Source of the DNA: Marthasterias glacialis | Lineage: Eukaryota; Echinodermata; Asteroidea; Forcipulatida; Asteriidae | Direction: 5' to 3' | DNA length: 64,000 nt | Assembly (NCBI GenBank): GCA_911728455.2 | Contig: OU452236.1 | Location: 6,876,171-6,940,170, forward strand | Shown here: positions 45,036 to 58,054 of the stretch, in pieces | Layout of the letters: each line of letters starts with the position of its first letter | Position numbering within the stretch: the stretch's first letter is position 1 | Position numbers and translations under genes: made by a program | Notes under the pieces: model-generated | What the model was told of the DNA's origin: nothing | Seen by the model: only the letters and a program-made list of their open reading frames with translations | Databases searched by the model: none

Positions 45036-46699
45036 ATGGGCTTTCCGAAGATTTTGGTCTTGTGGCTTTGGGATAAACAGGGAGGATGTCAGGGACCGCG
45101 GAGTGAGGACACCCCGACGATGTCCAGTGCATACGGCCATGCTGTGTGTACGTCAACAATAGCCAAGGCCACTACGTGTGTGCTGGACCGAAGCCATCAA
45201 AAACCGCCGAAAAAAGAAGTCGGCAGCGCCACGGCCAATAACTCTAGAAATAATGGGGCTAGAGAAAAATTGTTTGTACCTGCAGGTAGCTGCCATAGTC
45301 CTGCATCCGAAAATCTTGTTTTCCCGGCCAGCCAGGACCATCTTCCGCCTTGAAACTACCAGGGAGCGGGGCTGCTCCGAATGCGCTTCAAACGCCTGTC
45401 TAATGGCACTTTTGTACACGAAACTGTAACAGAGTGAAAACAAGACTTAGCAACGGCTCTATCTCCCAAAGTATTGGCGGCAAACTGACAAGTTTAACAC
45501 TGTTGGAAAGCCCTGCTGATGGGCGTTGCAAAAATGCCGGTCTTGGGGCTTTGGGATAAACAGGGAGGATGTCAGGGACCGCGGAGTGAGGACACCCCGA
45601 CGATGTCCAATGCATACGGCCATGCTGTGTGTATGTCAACAATAGCCAAGGCCACTACGTGTGTGCTGGACCGAAGCCAGCAAAAAACGCCGAAAAAAGA
45701 AGTCGGCAGCGCCACGGCCAATAACTCTAGAAATAATGGGGCTAGAGAAAAATTTCTTGTACCTGCAGGTAGCTGCCATAGTCTTGCATCCGTAAATGTG
45801 GTTTTCCCGGCCAGCCAGGACCATCTTCCGCCTTGAAACTACCAGGGAGCGGGGCTGCTCCGAATGCGCTTCAAACGCCTGTCTAATGGCACTTTTGTAC
45901 ACGAAACTGTAACAGAGTGAAAACAAGACTTAGCAACGGCTCTATCTCCCAAAGTATTGGCGGCAAACTGACAAAACTGACACTGTTGGTAAGCCCTGCT
46001 CATGGGCCTTCCGAAGATTTTGGTCTTGTGGCTTTGGGATAAACAGGGAGGATGTCAGGGACCGCGGAGTGAGGACACCCCGACGATGTCCAGTGCATAC
46101 GGCCATGCTGTGTTGTACGTCAACAATAGCCAAGGCCACTACGTGTGTGCTGGACCGAAGCCAGCAAAAAAACGCCGAAAAAAGAAGGCGGCAGCGTCAC
46201 GGCCAATAACTCTAGAAATAATGGGGCTAGAGAGAAATTGTTTGTACCTGCAGGTAGCTGCCATAGTCCTGCATCCAAAAATCTGGTTTTCACGGCCAAC
46301 CAGGGCCATCTTCCGCCTTGAAACTACCAGGGAGCGGGGCTGCTCCGAATGCGCTTCAAACGCCTGTCTAATGGCACTTTTGTACACGAAACTGTAACAG
46401 AGTGAAAAGAAGACTTAGCAACGGCTCTATCTCCCAAAGTATTGGCGGCAAACTGACAAGTCTGACACTGTTGGAAAGCCCTGCTCATGGGCTTTCCGAA
46501 AATTTAGGTCTTGTGGCTTTGGGATAAACAGGGAGGATGTCAGGGACCGCGGAGTGAGGACACCCCGACGATGTCCAGTGCATACGGCCATGCTGTGTGT
46601 ACGTCAACAATAGCCAATGCCACTACGTGTGTGCTGGAAAGAAGCCAGCAAAAAAACGCCGAAAAAGAAGTCAGCAGCGCCACGGCAAATATCTCTAGA

Positions 46700-49600
46700 A
46701 ATAATGGGGCCAGAGAGAAATTTCTTGTACCTGCAGGTAGCTGCCATAGTCCTGCATCCACAAATTTGGTTTTCCCGGCCAGCCAGAACCATCTTCCGCC
46801 TTGAAACTACCAGGGAGCGGGGCTGCTCCGAATGCGCTTCAAACGCCTGTCTAATGGCACTTTTGTACACGAAACTGTAACAGAGTGAAAACAAGAATTA
46901 GCAACGGCTCTATCTCCCAAAGTATTGGCGGCAAACTGACAAGTTTGACACTGTTGGAAAGCCCTGCTCATGGGCTTTCCGAAAATTTTGGTCTTGTGGC
47001 TTTGGGATAAACAGGGAGGATGTCAGGGACCGCGGAGTGAGGACACCCCGACGATGTCCAGTGCATACGGCCATGCTGTGTGTACGTCAACAATAGCCAA
47101 GGCCACTACGTGTGTGCTGGACCGAAGCCAGCAAAAAAACGCCGAAAAAGAAGTCGGCAGCGCCACAGCCAATAACTCTAGAAATAATGGGGCTAGAGAG
47201 AAATGTCTTGTACCTGCAGGTAGCTGCCATAGTCCTGCATCCGAAAATCTGGTTTTCCCGGCCAGCCAGGACCATCTTCCGCCTTGAAACTACCAGGGAG
47301 CGGGGCTGCTCCGAATGCGCTTCAAACGCCTGTCTAATGGCACTTTTGTACACGAAACTGTAACAGAGTGAAAACAAGACTTAGCAACGGCTCTATCTCC
47401 CAAAGTATTGGCGGCAAACTGACAAGTTTAACACTCTTGGAAAGCCCTGCTCATGGGCTTTGCAAAAATGCCGGTCTTGGGGCTGCAGGATAAACAGGGA
47501 GGATGTCAGGGACCGCGGAGTGAGGACACCCCGACGATGTCCAGTGCATACGGCCATGCTGTGTGTACGTCAACAATAGCCAAGGCCACTACGTGTGTGC
47601 TGGACCGAAGCCAGCAAAAAAACGCCGAAAAAAGAAGGCGGCAGCGCCACGGCCAATAACTCTAGAAATAATGGGGCTAGAGAGAAATTGTTTGTACCTG
47701 CAGGTAGCTGCCATAGTCCTGCATCCAAAAATCTGGTTTTCACGGCCAACCAGGGCCATCTTCCGCCTTGAAACTACCAGGGAGCAGGGTTGCTCCGAAT
47801 GCGCTTCAAACGCCTGTCTAATGGCACTTTTGTACACGAAACTGTAACAGAGTGAAAAAAAGACTGAGCAACGGCTTTATCTCCCAAAGTATTGGCGGCA
47901 AACTGACAAGTCTGACACTGTTGGAAAGCCCTGCTCATGGGCTTTGCAAAAATGCCGGTCTTGGGGCTGCAGGATTAATAGGGAGGATGTCAGGGACCGC
48001 GGAGTGAGGACACCCTGACGATGTCCAGTGCATACGGCCATGCTGTGTGTACGTCAACAATAGCCAATGCCACTACGTGTGTGCTGGAAAGAAGCCAGCA
48101 AAAAAACGCCGAAAAAGAAGTCAGCAGCGCCACGGCAAATATCTCTAGAAATAATGGGGCCAGAGAGAAATTTCTTGTACCTGCAGGTTAAATTTTGGTC
48201 TTGTGGCTTTGGGATAAACAGGGAGGATGTCAGGGACCGCGGAGTGAGGACACCCCGACGATGTCCAGTGCATACGGCCATGCTGTGTGTACGTCAACAA
48301 TAGCCAAGGCCACTACGTGTGTGCTGGACCGAAGCCAGCAAAAAAACGCCGAAAAAGAAGTCGGCAGCGCCACAGCCAATAACTCTAGAAATAATGGGGC
48401 TAGAGAGAAATGTCTTGTACCTGCAGGTAGCTGCCATAGTCCTGCATCCGAAAATCTGGTTTTCCCGGCCAGCCAGGACCATCTTCCGCCTTGAAACTAC
48501 CAGGGAGCGGGGCTGCTCCGAATGCGCTTCAAACGCCTGTCTAATGGCACTTTTGTACACGAAACTGTAACAGAGTGAAAACAAGACTTAGCAACGGCTC
48601 TATCTCCCAAAGTATTGGCGGCAAACTGACAAGTTTAACACTCTTGGAAAGCCCTGCTCATGGGCTTTGCAAAAATGCCGGTCTTGGGGCTGCAGGATAA
48701 ACAGGGAGGATGTCAGGGACCGCGGAGTGAGGACACCCCGACGATGTCCAGTGCATACGGCCATGCTGTGTGTACGTCAACAATAGCCAAGGCCACTACG
48801 TGTGTGCTGGACCGAAGCCAGCAAAAAAACGCCGAAAAAAGAAGGCGGCAGCGCCACGGCCAATAACTCTAGAAATAATGGGGCTAGAGAGAAATTGTTT
48901 GTACCTGCAGGTAGCTGCCATAGTCCTGCATCCACAAATTTGGTTTTCCCGGCCAGCCAGAACCATCTTCCGCCTTGAAACTACCAGGGAGCGGGGCTGC
49001 TCCGAATGCGCTTCAAACGCCTGTCTAATGGCACTTTTGTACACGAAACTGTAACAGAGTGAAAACAAGAATTAGCAACGGCTCTATCTCCCAAAGTATT
49101 GGCGGCAAACTGACAAGTTTGACACTGTTGGAAAGCCCTGCTCATGGGCTTTCCGAAAATTTTGGTCTTGTGGCTTTGGGATAAACAGGGAGGATGTCAG
49201 GGACCGCGGAGTGAGGACACCCCGACGATGTCCAGTGCATACGGCCATGCTGTGTGTACGTCAACAATAGCCAAGGCCACTACGTGTGTGCTGGACCGAA
49301 GCCAGCAAAAAAACGCCGAAAAAGAAGTCGGCAGCGCCACAGCCAATAACTCTAGAAATAATGGGGCTAGAGAGAAATGTCTTGTACCTGCAGGTAGCTG
49401 CCATAGTCCTGCATCCGAAATTCTGGTTTTCCCGGCCAGCCAGGACCATCTTCCGCCTTGAAACTACCAGGGAGCGGGGCTGCTCCGAATGCGCTTCAAA
49501 CGCCTGTCTAATGGCACTTTTGTACACGAAACTGTAACAGAGTGAAAACAAGACTTAGCAACGGCTCTATCTCCCAAAGTATTGGCGGCAAACTGACAAG

Positions 49601-50250
49601 TTTAACACTCTTGGAAAGCCCTGCTCATGGGCTTTGCAAAAATGCCGGTCTTGGGGCTGCAGGATAAACAGGGAGGATGTCAGGGACCGCGGAGTGAGGA
49701 CACCCCGACGATGTCCAGTGCATACGGCCATGCTGTGTGTACGTCAACAATAGCCAAGGCCACTACGTGTGTGCTGGACCGAAGCCAGCAAAAAAACGCC
49801 GAAAAAAGAAGGCGGCAGCGCCACGGCCAATAACTCTAGAAATAATGGGGCTAGAGAGAAATTGTTTGTACCTGCAGGTAGCTGCCATAGTCCTGCATCC
49901 AAAAATCTGGTTTTCACGGCCAACCAGGGCCATCTTACGCCTTGAAACTACCAGGGAGCAGGGTTGCTCCGAATGCGCTTCAAACGCCTGTCTAATGGCA
50001 CTTTTGTACACGAAACTGTAACAGAGTGAAAAAAAGACTGAGCAACGGCTTTATCTCCCAAAGTATTGGCGGCAAACTGACAAGTCTGACACTGTTGGAA
50101 AGCCCTGCTCATGGGCTTTGCAAAAATGCCGGTCTTGGGGCTGCAGGATTAATAGGGAGGATGTCAGGGACCGCGGAGTGAGGACACCCTGACGATGTCC
50201 AGTGCATACGGCCATGCTGTGTGTACGTCAACAATAGCCAAGGCCACTAC
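46700..50250 (+). repeat. 4.5-monomer repeat, offset about 2,174 bp
   Basis: The monomers at about 46,759, 47,453 and 47,937 recur at about 48,932, 49,627 and 50,110, an offset of 2,173-2,174 bp. Shared variants include cacaaatttgg with ccagaaccatc, tttaacactcttgg, and aggattaatagggagg. The offset is not a whole number of monomers because a half-length hybrid unit lies between them. Confidence 0.8.
47937..48440 (+). repeat. hybrid half-monomer junction
   Basis: At 48,181-48,200 the text ctgcaggt runs straight into taaattttggtcttgtgg. This joins the part of a monomer after the palindrome to the start of a type B monomer and skips about 240 bp. The result is one unit of about half length. The joint has almost no shared bases, suggesting end joining rather than homologous exchange. 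Confidence 0.88.
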
Positions 50251-52975
50251 GTGTGTGCTGGACCGAAGCCAGCAAAAAAACGCCGAAAAAAGAAGTCGGC
50301 AGCGCCACGGCCAATAACTCTAGAAATAATGGGGCTAGAGAGAAATTTCTTACCTGCAGGTAGCTGCCATAGTCCTGCATCCGAAAATGTGGTTTTCCCG
50401 GCCAGCCAGGACCATCTTCCGCCTTGAAACTACCAGGGAGCGGGGCTGCTCCGAATGCGCTTCAAACGCCTGTCTAATGGCACTTTTGTACACGAAACTG
50501 TAACAGAGTGAAAAGAAGACTTAGCAACGGCTCTATCTCCCAAAGTATTGGCGGCAAACTGACAAGTCTGACACTGTTGGAAAGCCCTGCTCAAGGGCTT
50601 TCCGAAAATTTAGGTCTTGTGGCTTTGGGATAAACAGGGAGGATGTCAGGGACCGCGGAGTGAGGACACCCCGACGATGTCCAGTGCATACGGCCATGCT
50701 GTGTGTACGTCAACAATAGCCAATGCCACTACGTGTGTGCTGGAAAGAAGCCAGCAAAAAAACGCCGAAAAAGAAGTCGGCAGCGCCACGGCAAATATCT
50801 CTAGAAATAATGGGGCCAGAGAGAAATTTCTTGTACCTGCAGGTAGCTGCCATAGTCCTGCATCCAAAAATTTGGTTTTCCCGGCCAGCCAGAACCATCT
50901 TCCGCCTTGAAACTACCAGGGAGCGGGGCTGCTCCGAATGCGCTTCAAACGCCTGTCTAAGGGCACTTTTGTACACGAAACTGTAACAGAGTGAAAACAA
51001 GAATTAGCAACGGCTCTATCTCCCAAAGTATTGGCGGCAAACTGACAAAACTGACACTGTTGGAAAGCCGTGCTCATGGGCTTTCCGAAAATTTTGGTCT
51101 TGTGGCTTTGGGATAAACAGGGAGGATGTCAGGGACCGCGGAGTGAGGACACCCTGACGATGTCCAGTGCATACGGCCATGCTGTGTGTACGTCAACAAT
51201 AGCCAAGGCCACTACGTGTGTGCTGGACCGAAGCCAGCAAAAAACGCCGAAAAAAAAAAGTCAGCAGCGCCACGGCCAATAACTCTAGAAATAATGGGGC
51301 TAGAGAAAAATTTCTTGTACCTGCAGGTAGCTGCCATAGTCCTGCATCCGAAAATCTGGTTTTCCCGGCCAGCCAGGACCATCTTCCGCCTTGAAACTAC
51401 CAGGGAGCGGGGCTGCTCCGAATGCGCTTCAAACGCCTGTCTAATGGCACTTTTGTACACGAAACTGTAACAGAGTGAAAACAAGACTTAGCAACGGCTC
51501 TATCTCCCAAAGTATTGGCGGCAAACTGACAAGTTTAACACTCTTGGAAAGCCCTGCTCATGGGCTTTGCAAAAATGCCGGTCTTGGGGCTGCAGGATAA
51601 ACAGGGAGGATGTCAGGGACCGCGGAGTGAGGACACCCCGACGATGTCCAGTGCATACGGCCATGCTGTGTGTACGTCAACAATAGCCAAGGCCACTACG
51701 TGTGTGCTGGACCGAAGCCAGCAAAAAAACGCCGAAAAAAGAAGGCGGCAGCGCCACGGCCAATAACTCTAGAAATAATGGGGCTAGAGAGAAATTGTTT
51801 GTACCTGCAGGTAGCTGCCATAGTCCTGCATCCAAAAATCTGGTTTTCACGGCCAACCAGGGCCATCTTACGCCTTGAAACTACCAGGGAGCAGGGTTGC
51901 TCCGAATGCGCTTCAAACGCCTGTCTAATGGCACTTTTGTACACGAAACTGTAACAGAGTGAAAAAAAGACTGAGCAACGGCTTTATCTCCCAAAGTATT
52001 GGCGGCAAACTGACAAGTCTGACACTGTTGGAAAGCCCTGCTCATGGGCTTTGCAAAAATGCCGGTCTTGGGGCTGCAGGATTAATAGGGAGGATGTCAG
52101 GGACCGCGGAGTGAGGACACCCTGACGATGTCCAGTGCATACGGCCATGCTGTGTGTACGTCAACAATAGCCAAGGCCACTACGTGTGTGCTGGACCGAA
52201 GCCAGCAAAAAAACGCCGAAAAAAGAAGTCGGCAGCGCCACGGCCAATAACTCTAGAAATAATGGGGCTAGAGAGAAATTTCTTACCTGCAGGTAGCTGC
52301 CATAGTCCTGCATCCGAAAATGTGGTTTTCCCGGCCAGCCAGGACCATCTTCCGCCTTGAAACTACCAGGGAGCGGGGCTGCTCCGAATGCGCTTCAAAC
52401 GCCTGTCTAATGGCACTTTTGTACACGAAACTGTAACAGAGTGAAAACAAGACTTAGCAACGGCTCTATCTCCCAAAGTATTGGCGGCAAACTGACAAGT
52501 CTGACACTGTTGGAAAGCCCTGCTCAAGGGCTTTCCGAAAATTTAGGTCTTGTGGCTTTGGGATAAACAGGGAGGATGTCAGGGACCGCGGAGTGAGGAC
52601 ACCCCGACGATGTCCAGTGCATACGGCCATGCTGTGTGTACGTCAACAATAGCCAATGCCACTACGTGTGTGCTGGAAAGAAGCCAGCAAAAAAACGCCG
52701 AAAAAGAAGTCGGCAGCGCCACGGCAAATATCTCTAGAAATAATGGGGCCAGAGAGAAATTTCTTGTACCTGCAGGTAGCTGCCATAGTCCTGCATCCAA
52801 AAATTTGGTTTTCCCGGCCAGCCAGAACCATCTTCCGCCTTGAAACTACCAGGGAGCGGGGCTGCTCCGAATGCGCTTCAAACGCCTGTCTAAGGGCACT
52901 TTTGTACACGAAACTGTAACAGAGTGAAAACAAGAATTAGCAACGGCTCTATCTCCCAAAGTATTGGCGGCAAAC
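49385..52975 (+). repeat. four-monomer higher-order duplication, period 1,933 bp
   Basis: Positions 49,385-51,043 recur at 51,318-52,976 with an offset of 1,933 bp. Both carry aggattaatagggagg, a 3-base loss at tttcttacctgcagg, caatgccactacg with ctggaaagaagcc, and ctaagggcac. The few differences include gaaaagaag against gaaaacaag near 50,513 and 52,446. Confidence 0.88.
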
Positions 52976-55904
52976 TGACAAGTCTGACACTGTTGGAAAG
53001 CCCTGCTCATGGGCTTTGCAAAAATGCCGGTCTTGGGGCTTTGGGATAAACAGGGAGGATGTCAGGGACCGCGGAGTGAGGACACCCCGACGATGTCCAG
53101 TGCATACGGCCATGCTGTGTGTACGTCAACAATAGCCAAGGCCACTACGTGTGTGCTGGACCGTAGCCAGTAAAAAAACGCCGAAAAAAGAAGTCGGCAG
53201 CGCCACGGCCAATAACTCTAGAAATAATGGGGCTAGAGAGAAATTTCTTGTACCTGCAGGTAGCTGCCATAGTCCTGCATCCGAAAATGTGGTTTTCCCG
53301 GCCAGCCAGGATCATCTTCCGCCTTGAAATTACCAGGGAGCGGGGCTGCTCCGAATGCGCTTCAAACGCCTGTCTAATGGCACATTTGTACACGAAACTG
53401 TAACAGAGTGAAAACAAGACTTAGCAACGGCTCTATCTCCTAAAGTGCTGCGGCAAACTGACAAGTTTAACACTGTTGGAAAGCCCTGCTCACGGGCTTT
53501 GCAAAAATGCCGGTCTTGGGGCTGCAGGATAAACAGGGAGGATGTCAGGGACCGCGGAGTGAGGACACCCCGACGATGTCCAGTGCATACGGCCATGCTG
53601 TGTGTACGTCAACAATAGCCAAGGCCACTACGTGTGTGCTGGACCGAAGCCAGCAAAAAACGCCGAAAAAGAAGTCGGCAGCGCCACGGCCAATAACTCT
53701 AGAAATAATGGGGCTACAGAAAAATTGTTTGTACCTGCAGGTAGCTGCCATAGTCCTGCATCCGAAAATCTGGTTTTCCCGGCCAGCCAGGACCATCTTC
53801 CGCCTTGAAACTACCAGGGAGCGGGGCTGCTCCGAATGCGCTTCAAACGCCTGTCTAATGGCACTTTTGTACACGAAACTGTAACAGAGTGAAAACAAGA
53901 CTTAGCAACGGCTCTATCTCCCAAAGTATTGGCGGCAAACTGACAAGTCTGACACTGTTGGAAAGCCCTGCTCATGGGTTTTCCGAAAATTTTGGTCTTG
54001 TGGCTTTGGGATAAACAGGGAAGATGTCAGGGACCGCGGAGTGAGGACACCCCGACGATGTCCAATGCTTACGGCCATGCTGTGTGTACGTCAACAATAG
54101 CCAAGGCCACTACGTGTGTGCTGGACCGAAGCCAGCAAAAAACGCCGAAAAAAGAAGTCGGCAGCGCCACGGCCAATAACTCTAGAAATAATGGGGCTAG
54201 AGAGAAATTGTTTGTACCTGCAGGTAGCTGCCATAGTCCTGCATCCGAAAATCTGGTTTTCCCGGCCAGCCAGGACCATCTTTCGCCTTGAAACTACCAG
54301 GGAGCGGGGCTGCTCCGAATGCGCTTCAAACGCCTGTCTAATGGCACTTTTGTACACGAAACTGTAACAGAGTGAAAACAAGACTTAGCAACGGCTCTAT
54401 CTCCCAAAGTATTGGCGGCAAACTGACAAGTCTGACACTGTTGGAAAGCCGTGCTCATGGGCTTTGCAAAAATGCCAGTCTTGGGGCTGCAGGATAAACA
54501 GGGAGGATGTCAGGGACCGCGGAGTGAGGACACCCCGACGATGTCCAGTGCATACGGCCATGCTGTGTGTGCGTCAACAATAGCCAAGGCCACTACGTGT
54601 GTACTGGACCGAAGCCAGCAAAAAAACGCCGAAAAAGAAGTCGGCAGCGCCACGGCCAATAACTCTAGAAATAATGGGGCTAGAGAGAAATTTCTTGTAG
54701 CTGCAGGTAGCTGCCATAGTCCTGCATCCGAAAATGTGGTTTTCCCGGCCAGCCAGGACCATCTTCCGCCTTGAAACTACCAGGGAGCGGGCTGCTCCGA
54801 ATGCGCTTCAAACACCTGTCTAATGGCACTTTTGTACACGAAACTGTAACAGAGAGAAAACAAGACTGAGCAACGGCTCTATCTCCCAAAGTATTGGCGG
54901 CTAACTGACAAGTTTAACACTGTTGGAAAGCCCTGCTCATGGGCTTTGCAAAAATGCCGGTCTTGGGGCTTTGGGATAAACAGGGAGGATGTCAGGGACC
55001 GCGGAGTGAGGACACCCCGACGATGTCCAGTGCATACGGCCATGCTGTGTGTACGTCAACAATAGCCAAGGCCACTACGTGTGTGCTGGACCGTAGCCAG
55101 CAAAAAACGCCGAAAAAAGAAGGCGGCAGCGCCACAGCCAATAACTCTAGAAATAATGGGGCTAGAGAGAAATTGTTTGTACCTGCAGGTAGCTGCCATA
55201 GTCGTGCATCCGAAAATCTGGTTTTCCCGGCCAGCCAGGACCATCTTCCGCCTTGAAAACACCAGGGAGCGGGGCTGCTCCGAATGCGCTTCAAACGCCT
55301 GTCTAATGGCACATTTGTACACGAAACTGTAACAGAGTGAAAACAAGACTTAGCAACGGCTCTATCTCCCAAAGTACTACGGCAAACTGACAAGTTTAAC
55401 ACTGTTGGAAAGCCCTGCTCATGGGCTTTGCAAAAATGCCGGTCTTGGGGCTGCAGGATAAACAGGGAGGATGTCAGGGACCGCGGAGTGAGGACACCCC
55501 GACGATGTCCAGTGCATACGGCCATGCTGTGTGTACGTCAACAATAGCCAAGGCCACTACGTGTGTGCTGGACCGAAGCCAGCAAAAAAAACGCCGAAAA
55601 AAGAAGTCGGCAGCGCCACGGCCAATAACTCTAGAAATAATGGGGCTAGAGAGAAATTTCTTGTACCTGCAGGTAGCTGCCATAGTCCTGCATCCGAAAA
55701 TCTGGTTTTCCCGGCCAGCCAGGACCATCTTCCGCCTTGAAACTACCAGAGAGCGGGCTGCTCCGATTGCGCTTCAAACGCCTGTCTAATGGCACTTTTG
55801 TACACGAAACTGTAACAGAGTGAAAACAAGACTTAGCAACAGCTCTATCTCCCAAAGTATTGGCGGCTAACTGACAAGTTTAACACTGTTGGAAAGCCCT
55901 GCTC

Positions 55905-56247
55905 ATGGGCTTTCCGAAAATTTTGGTCTTGTAGCTTTGGGATAAACAGGGAGGATGTCAGGGACCAATAACTCTAGAAATAATTGGGCTAGAGAGAAAT
56001 TTCTTGTAGCTGCAGGTAGCTGCCATAGTCCTGCATCCGAAAATCTGGTTTTGCCGGCCAGCCAGGACCATCTTCCGCCTTGAAACTACCAGGGAGCGGG
56101 CTGCTCCGAATGCGCTTCAAACGCCTGTCTAATGGCACTTTTGTACACGAAACTGTAACAGAGTGAAAACAAGACTTAGCAACGGCTCTATCTCCCAAAG
56201 TATTGGCGGCTAACTGACAAGTCTGACACTGTTGGAAAGCCCTGCTC
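55905..56247 (+). repeat. monomer with a 140-bp internal deletion
   Basis: At about 55,966 gtcagggacc continues directly into aataactctag. The usual gcggagtgagg...cacggcc segment is missing. The anchor spacing is 343 bp instead of 483 bp. The joint has a CC microhomology. This is the only monomer with this deletion that I found. Confidence 0.9.
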
Positions 56248-58054
56248 ATGGGCTTTCCGAAAATTTTGGTCTTGTGGCTTTGGGATAAACAGGGAGGATG
56301 TCAGGGACCGCGGAGTGAGGACACCCCGACGATGTCCAGTGCATACGGCCATGCTGTGTGTACGTCAACAATAGCCAAGGCCACTACGTGTGTGCTGGAC
56401 CAAAGCGAGCAAAAAAACGCCGAAAAAGAAGTCGGCAGCGCCACGGCCAATAACTCTAGAAATAATGGGGCTAGAGAGAAATTTCTTGTACCTGCAGGTA
56501 GCTGCCATAATCCTGCATCCGAAAATCTGGTTTTGCCGGCCAGCCAGGACCATCTTCCGCCTTGAAACTACCAGGGAGCGGGCTGCTCCGAATGCGCTTC
56601 AAACGCCTGTCTAATGGCACTTTTGTACACGAAACTGTAACAGAGTGAAAACAAGACTTAGCAACGGCTCTATCTCCCAAAGTATTGGCGGCAAACTGAC
56701 AAGTCTGACACTGTTGGAAAGCCCTGCTCATGGGATTTCCGAAAATATTGGTCTTGTGGCTTTGGGATAAACAGGGAGGATGTCAGGGACCGCGGAGTGA
56801 GGACACCCCGACGATGTCCAGTGCATACGGCCATGCTGTGTGTACGTCAACAATAGCCAAGGCCACTACGTGTGTGCTGGACCGAAGCCAGCAAAAAACG
56901 CCGAAAAAAGAAGTCGGCAGCGCCACGGCCAATAACTCTAGAAATAATGGGGCTAGAGAGAAATTTTTTTGTACCTGCAGGTAGCTACCATAGTCCTGCA
57001 TCCGAAAATCTGGTTTTCCCGGCCAGCCAGGACCATCTTCCGCCTTGAAACTACCAGGGAGCGGGGCTGCTCCGAATGCGCTTCAAACGCCTGTCTAATG
57101 GCACTTTTGTACACGAAACTGTAACAGAGTGAAAACAAGACTTAGAAACGGCCCTATCTCCCAAAGTATTGGCGGCAAACTGACAAGTCTGACACTGTTG
57201 GAAAGCCCTGCTCATGGGCTTTCCGAAAATATTGGTCTTGTGGCTTTGGGATAAGCAGGGGGGATGTCAGGGACCGCGGAGTGAGGACACCCCGACGATG
57301 TCCAGTGCATACGGCCATGCTGTGTGTACGTCAACAATAGCCAAGGCCACTACGTGTGTGCTGGACCGAAGCCAGCAAAAAACGCCGAAAAAAGAAGTCG
57401 GCAGCGCCACGGCCAATAACTCTAGAAATAATGGGGCTAGAGAGAAATTGTTTGTACCTGCAGGTAGCTACCATAGTCCTGCATCCGAAAATCTGGTTTC
57501 CCCGGCCAGCCAGGACCATCTTCCGCCTTGAAACTACCAGGGAGCGGGGCTGCTCCGAATGCGCTTCAAACGCCTGTCTAATGGCACTTTTGTACACGAA
57601 ACTGTAACAGAGTGAAAACAAGACTTAGCAACGGCTCTATCTCCTAAAGTATTGGCGGCAAACTGACAAGTCTGACACTGTTGGAAAGCCCTGCTCATGG
57701 GCTTTGCAAAAATGCCGGTCTTGGGGCTGCAGGATCAATAGGGAGGATGTCAGGGACCGCAGAGTGAGGACACCCCGACGATGTCCAGTGCATACGGCCA
57801 TGCTGTGTGTACGTCAACAATAGCCAAGGACACTACGTGTGTGCTGGACCAAAGCCAGCAAAAAAACGCCGAAAAGAGAAGTCGGCAGCGCCACGGCCAA
57901 TAACTCTAGAAATAATGGGGCTAGAGAGAAATTTCTTGTACCTGCAGGTAGCTGCCATAGTCCTGCATCCGAAAATCTGGTTTTGCCGGCCAGCCAGGAC
58001 CATCTTTCGCCTTGAAACTACCAGGGAGCGGGCTGCTCCGAATGTGCTTTAAAC

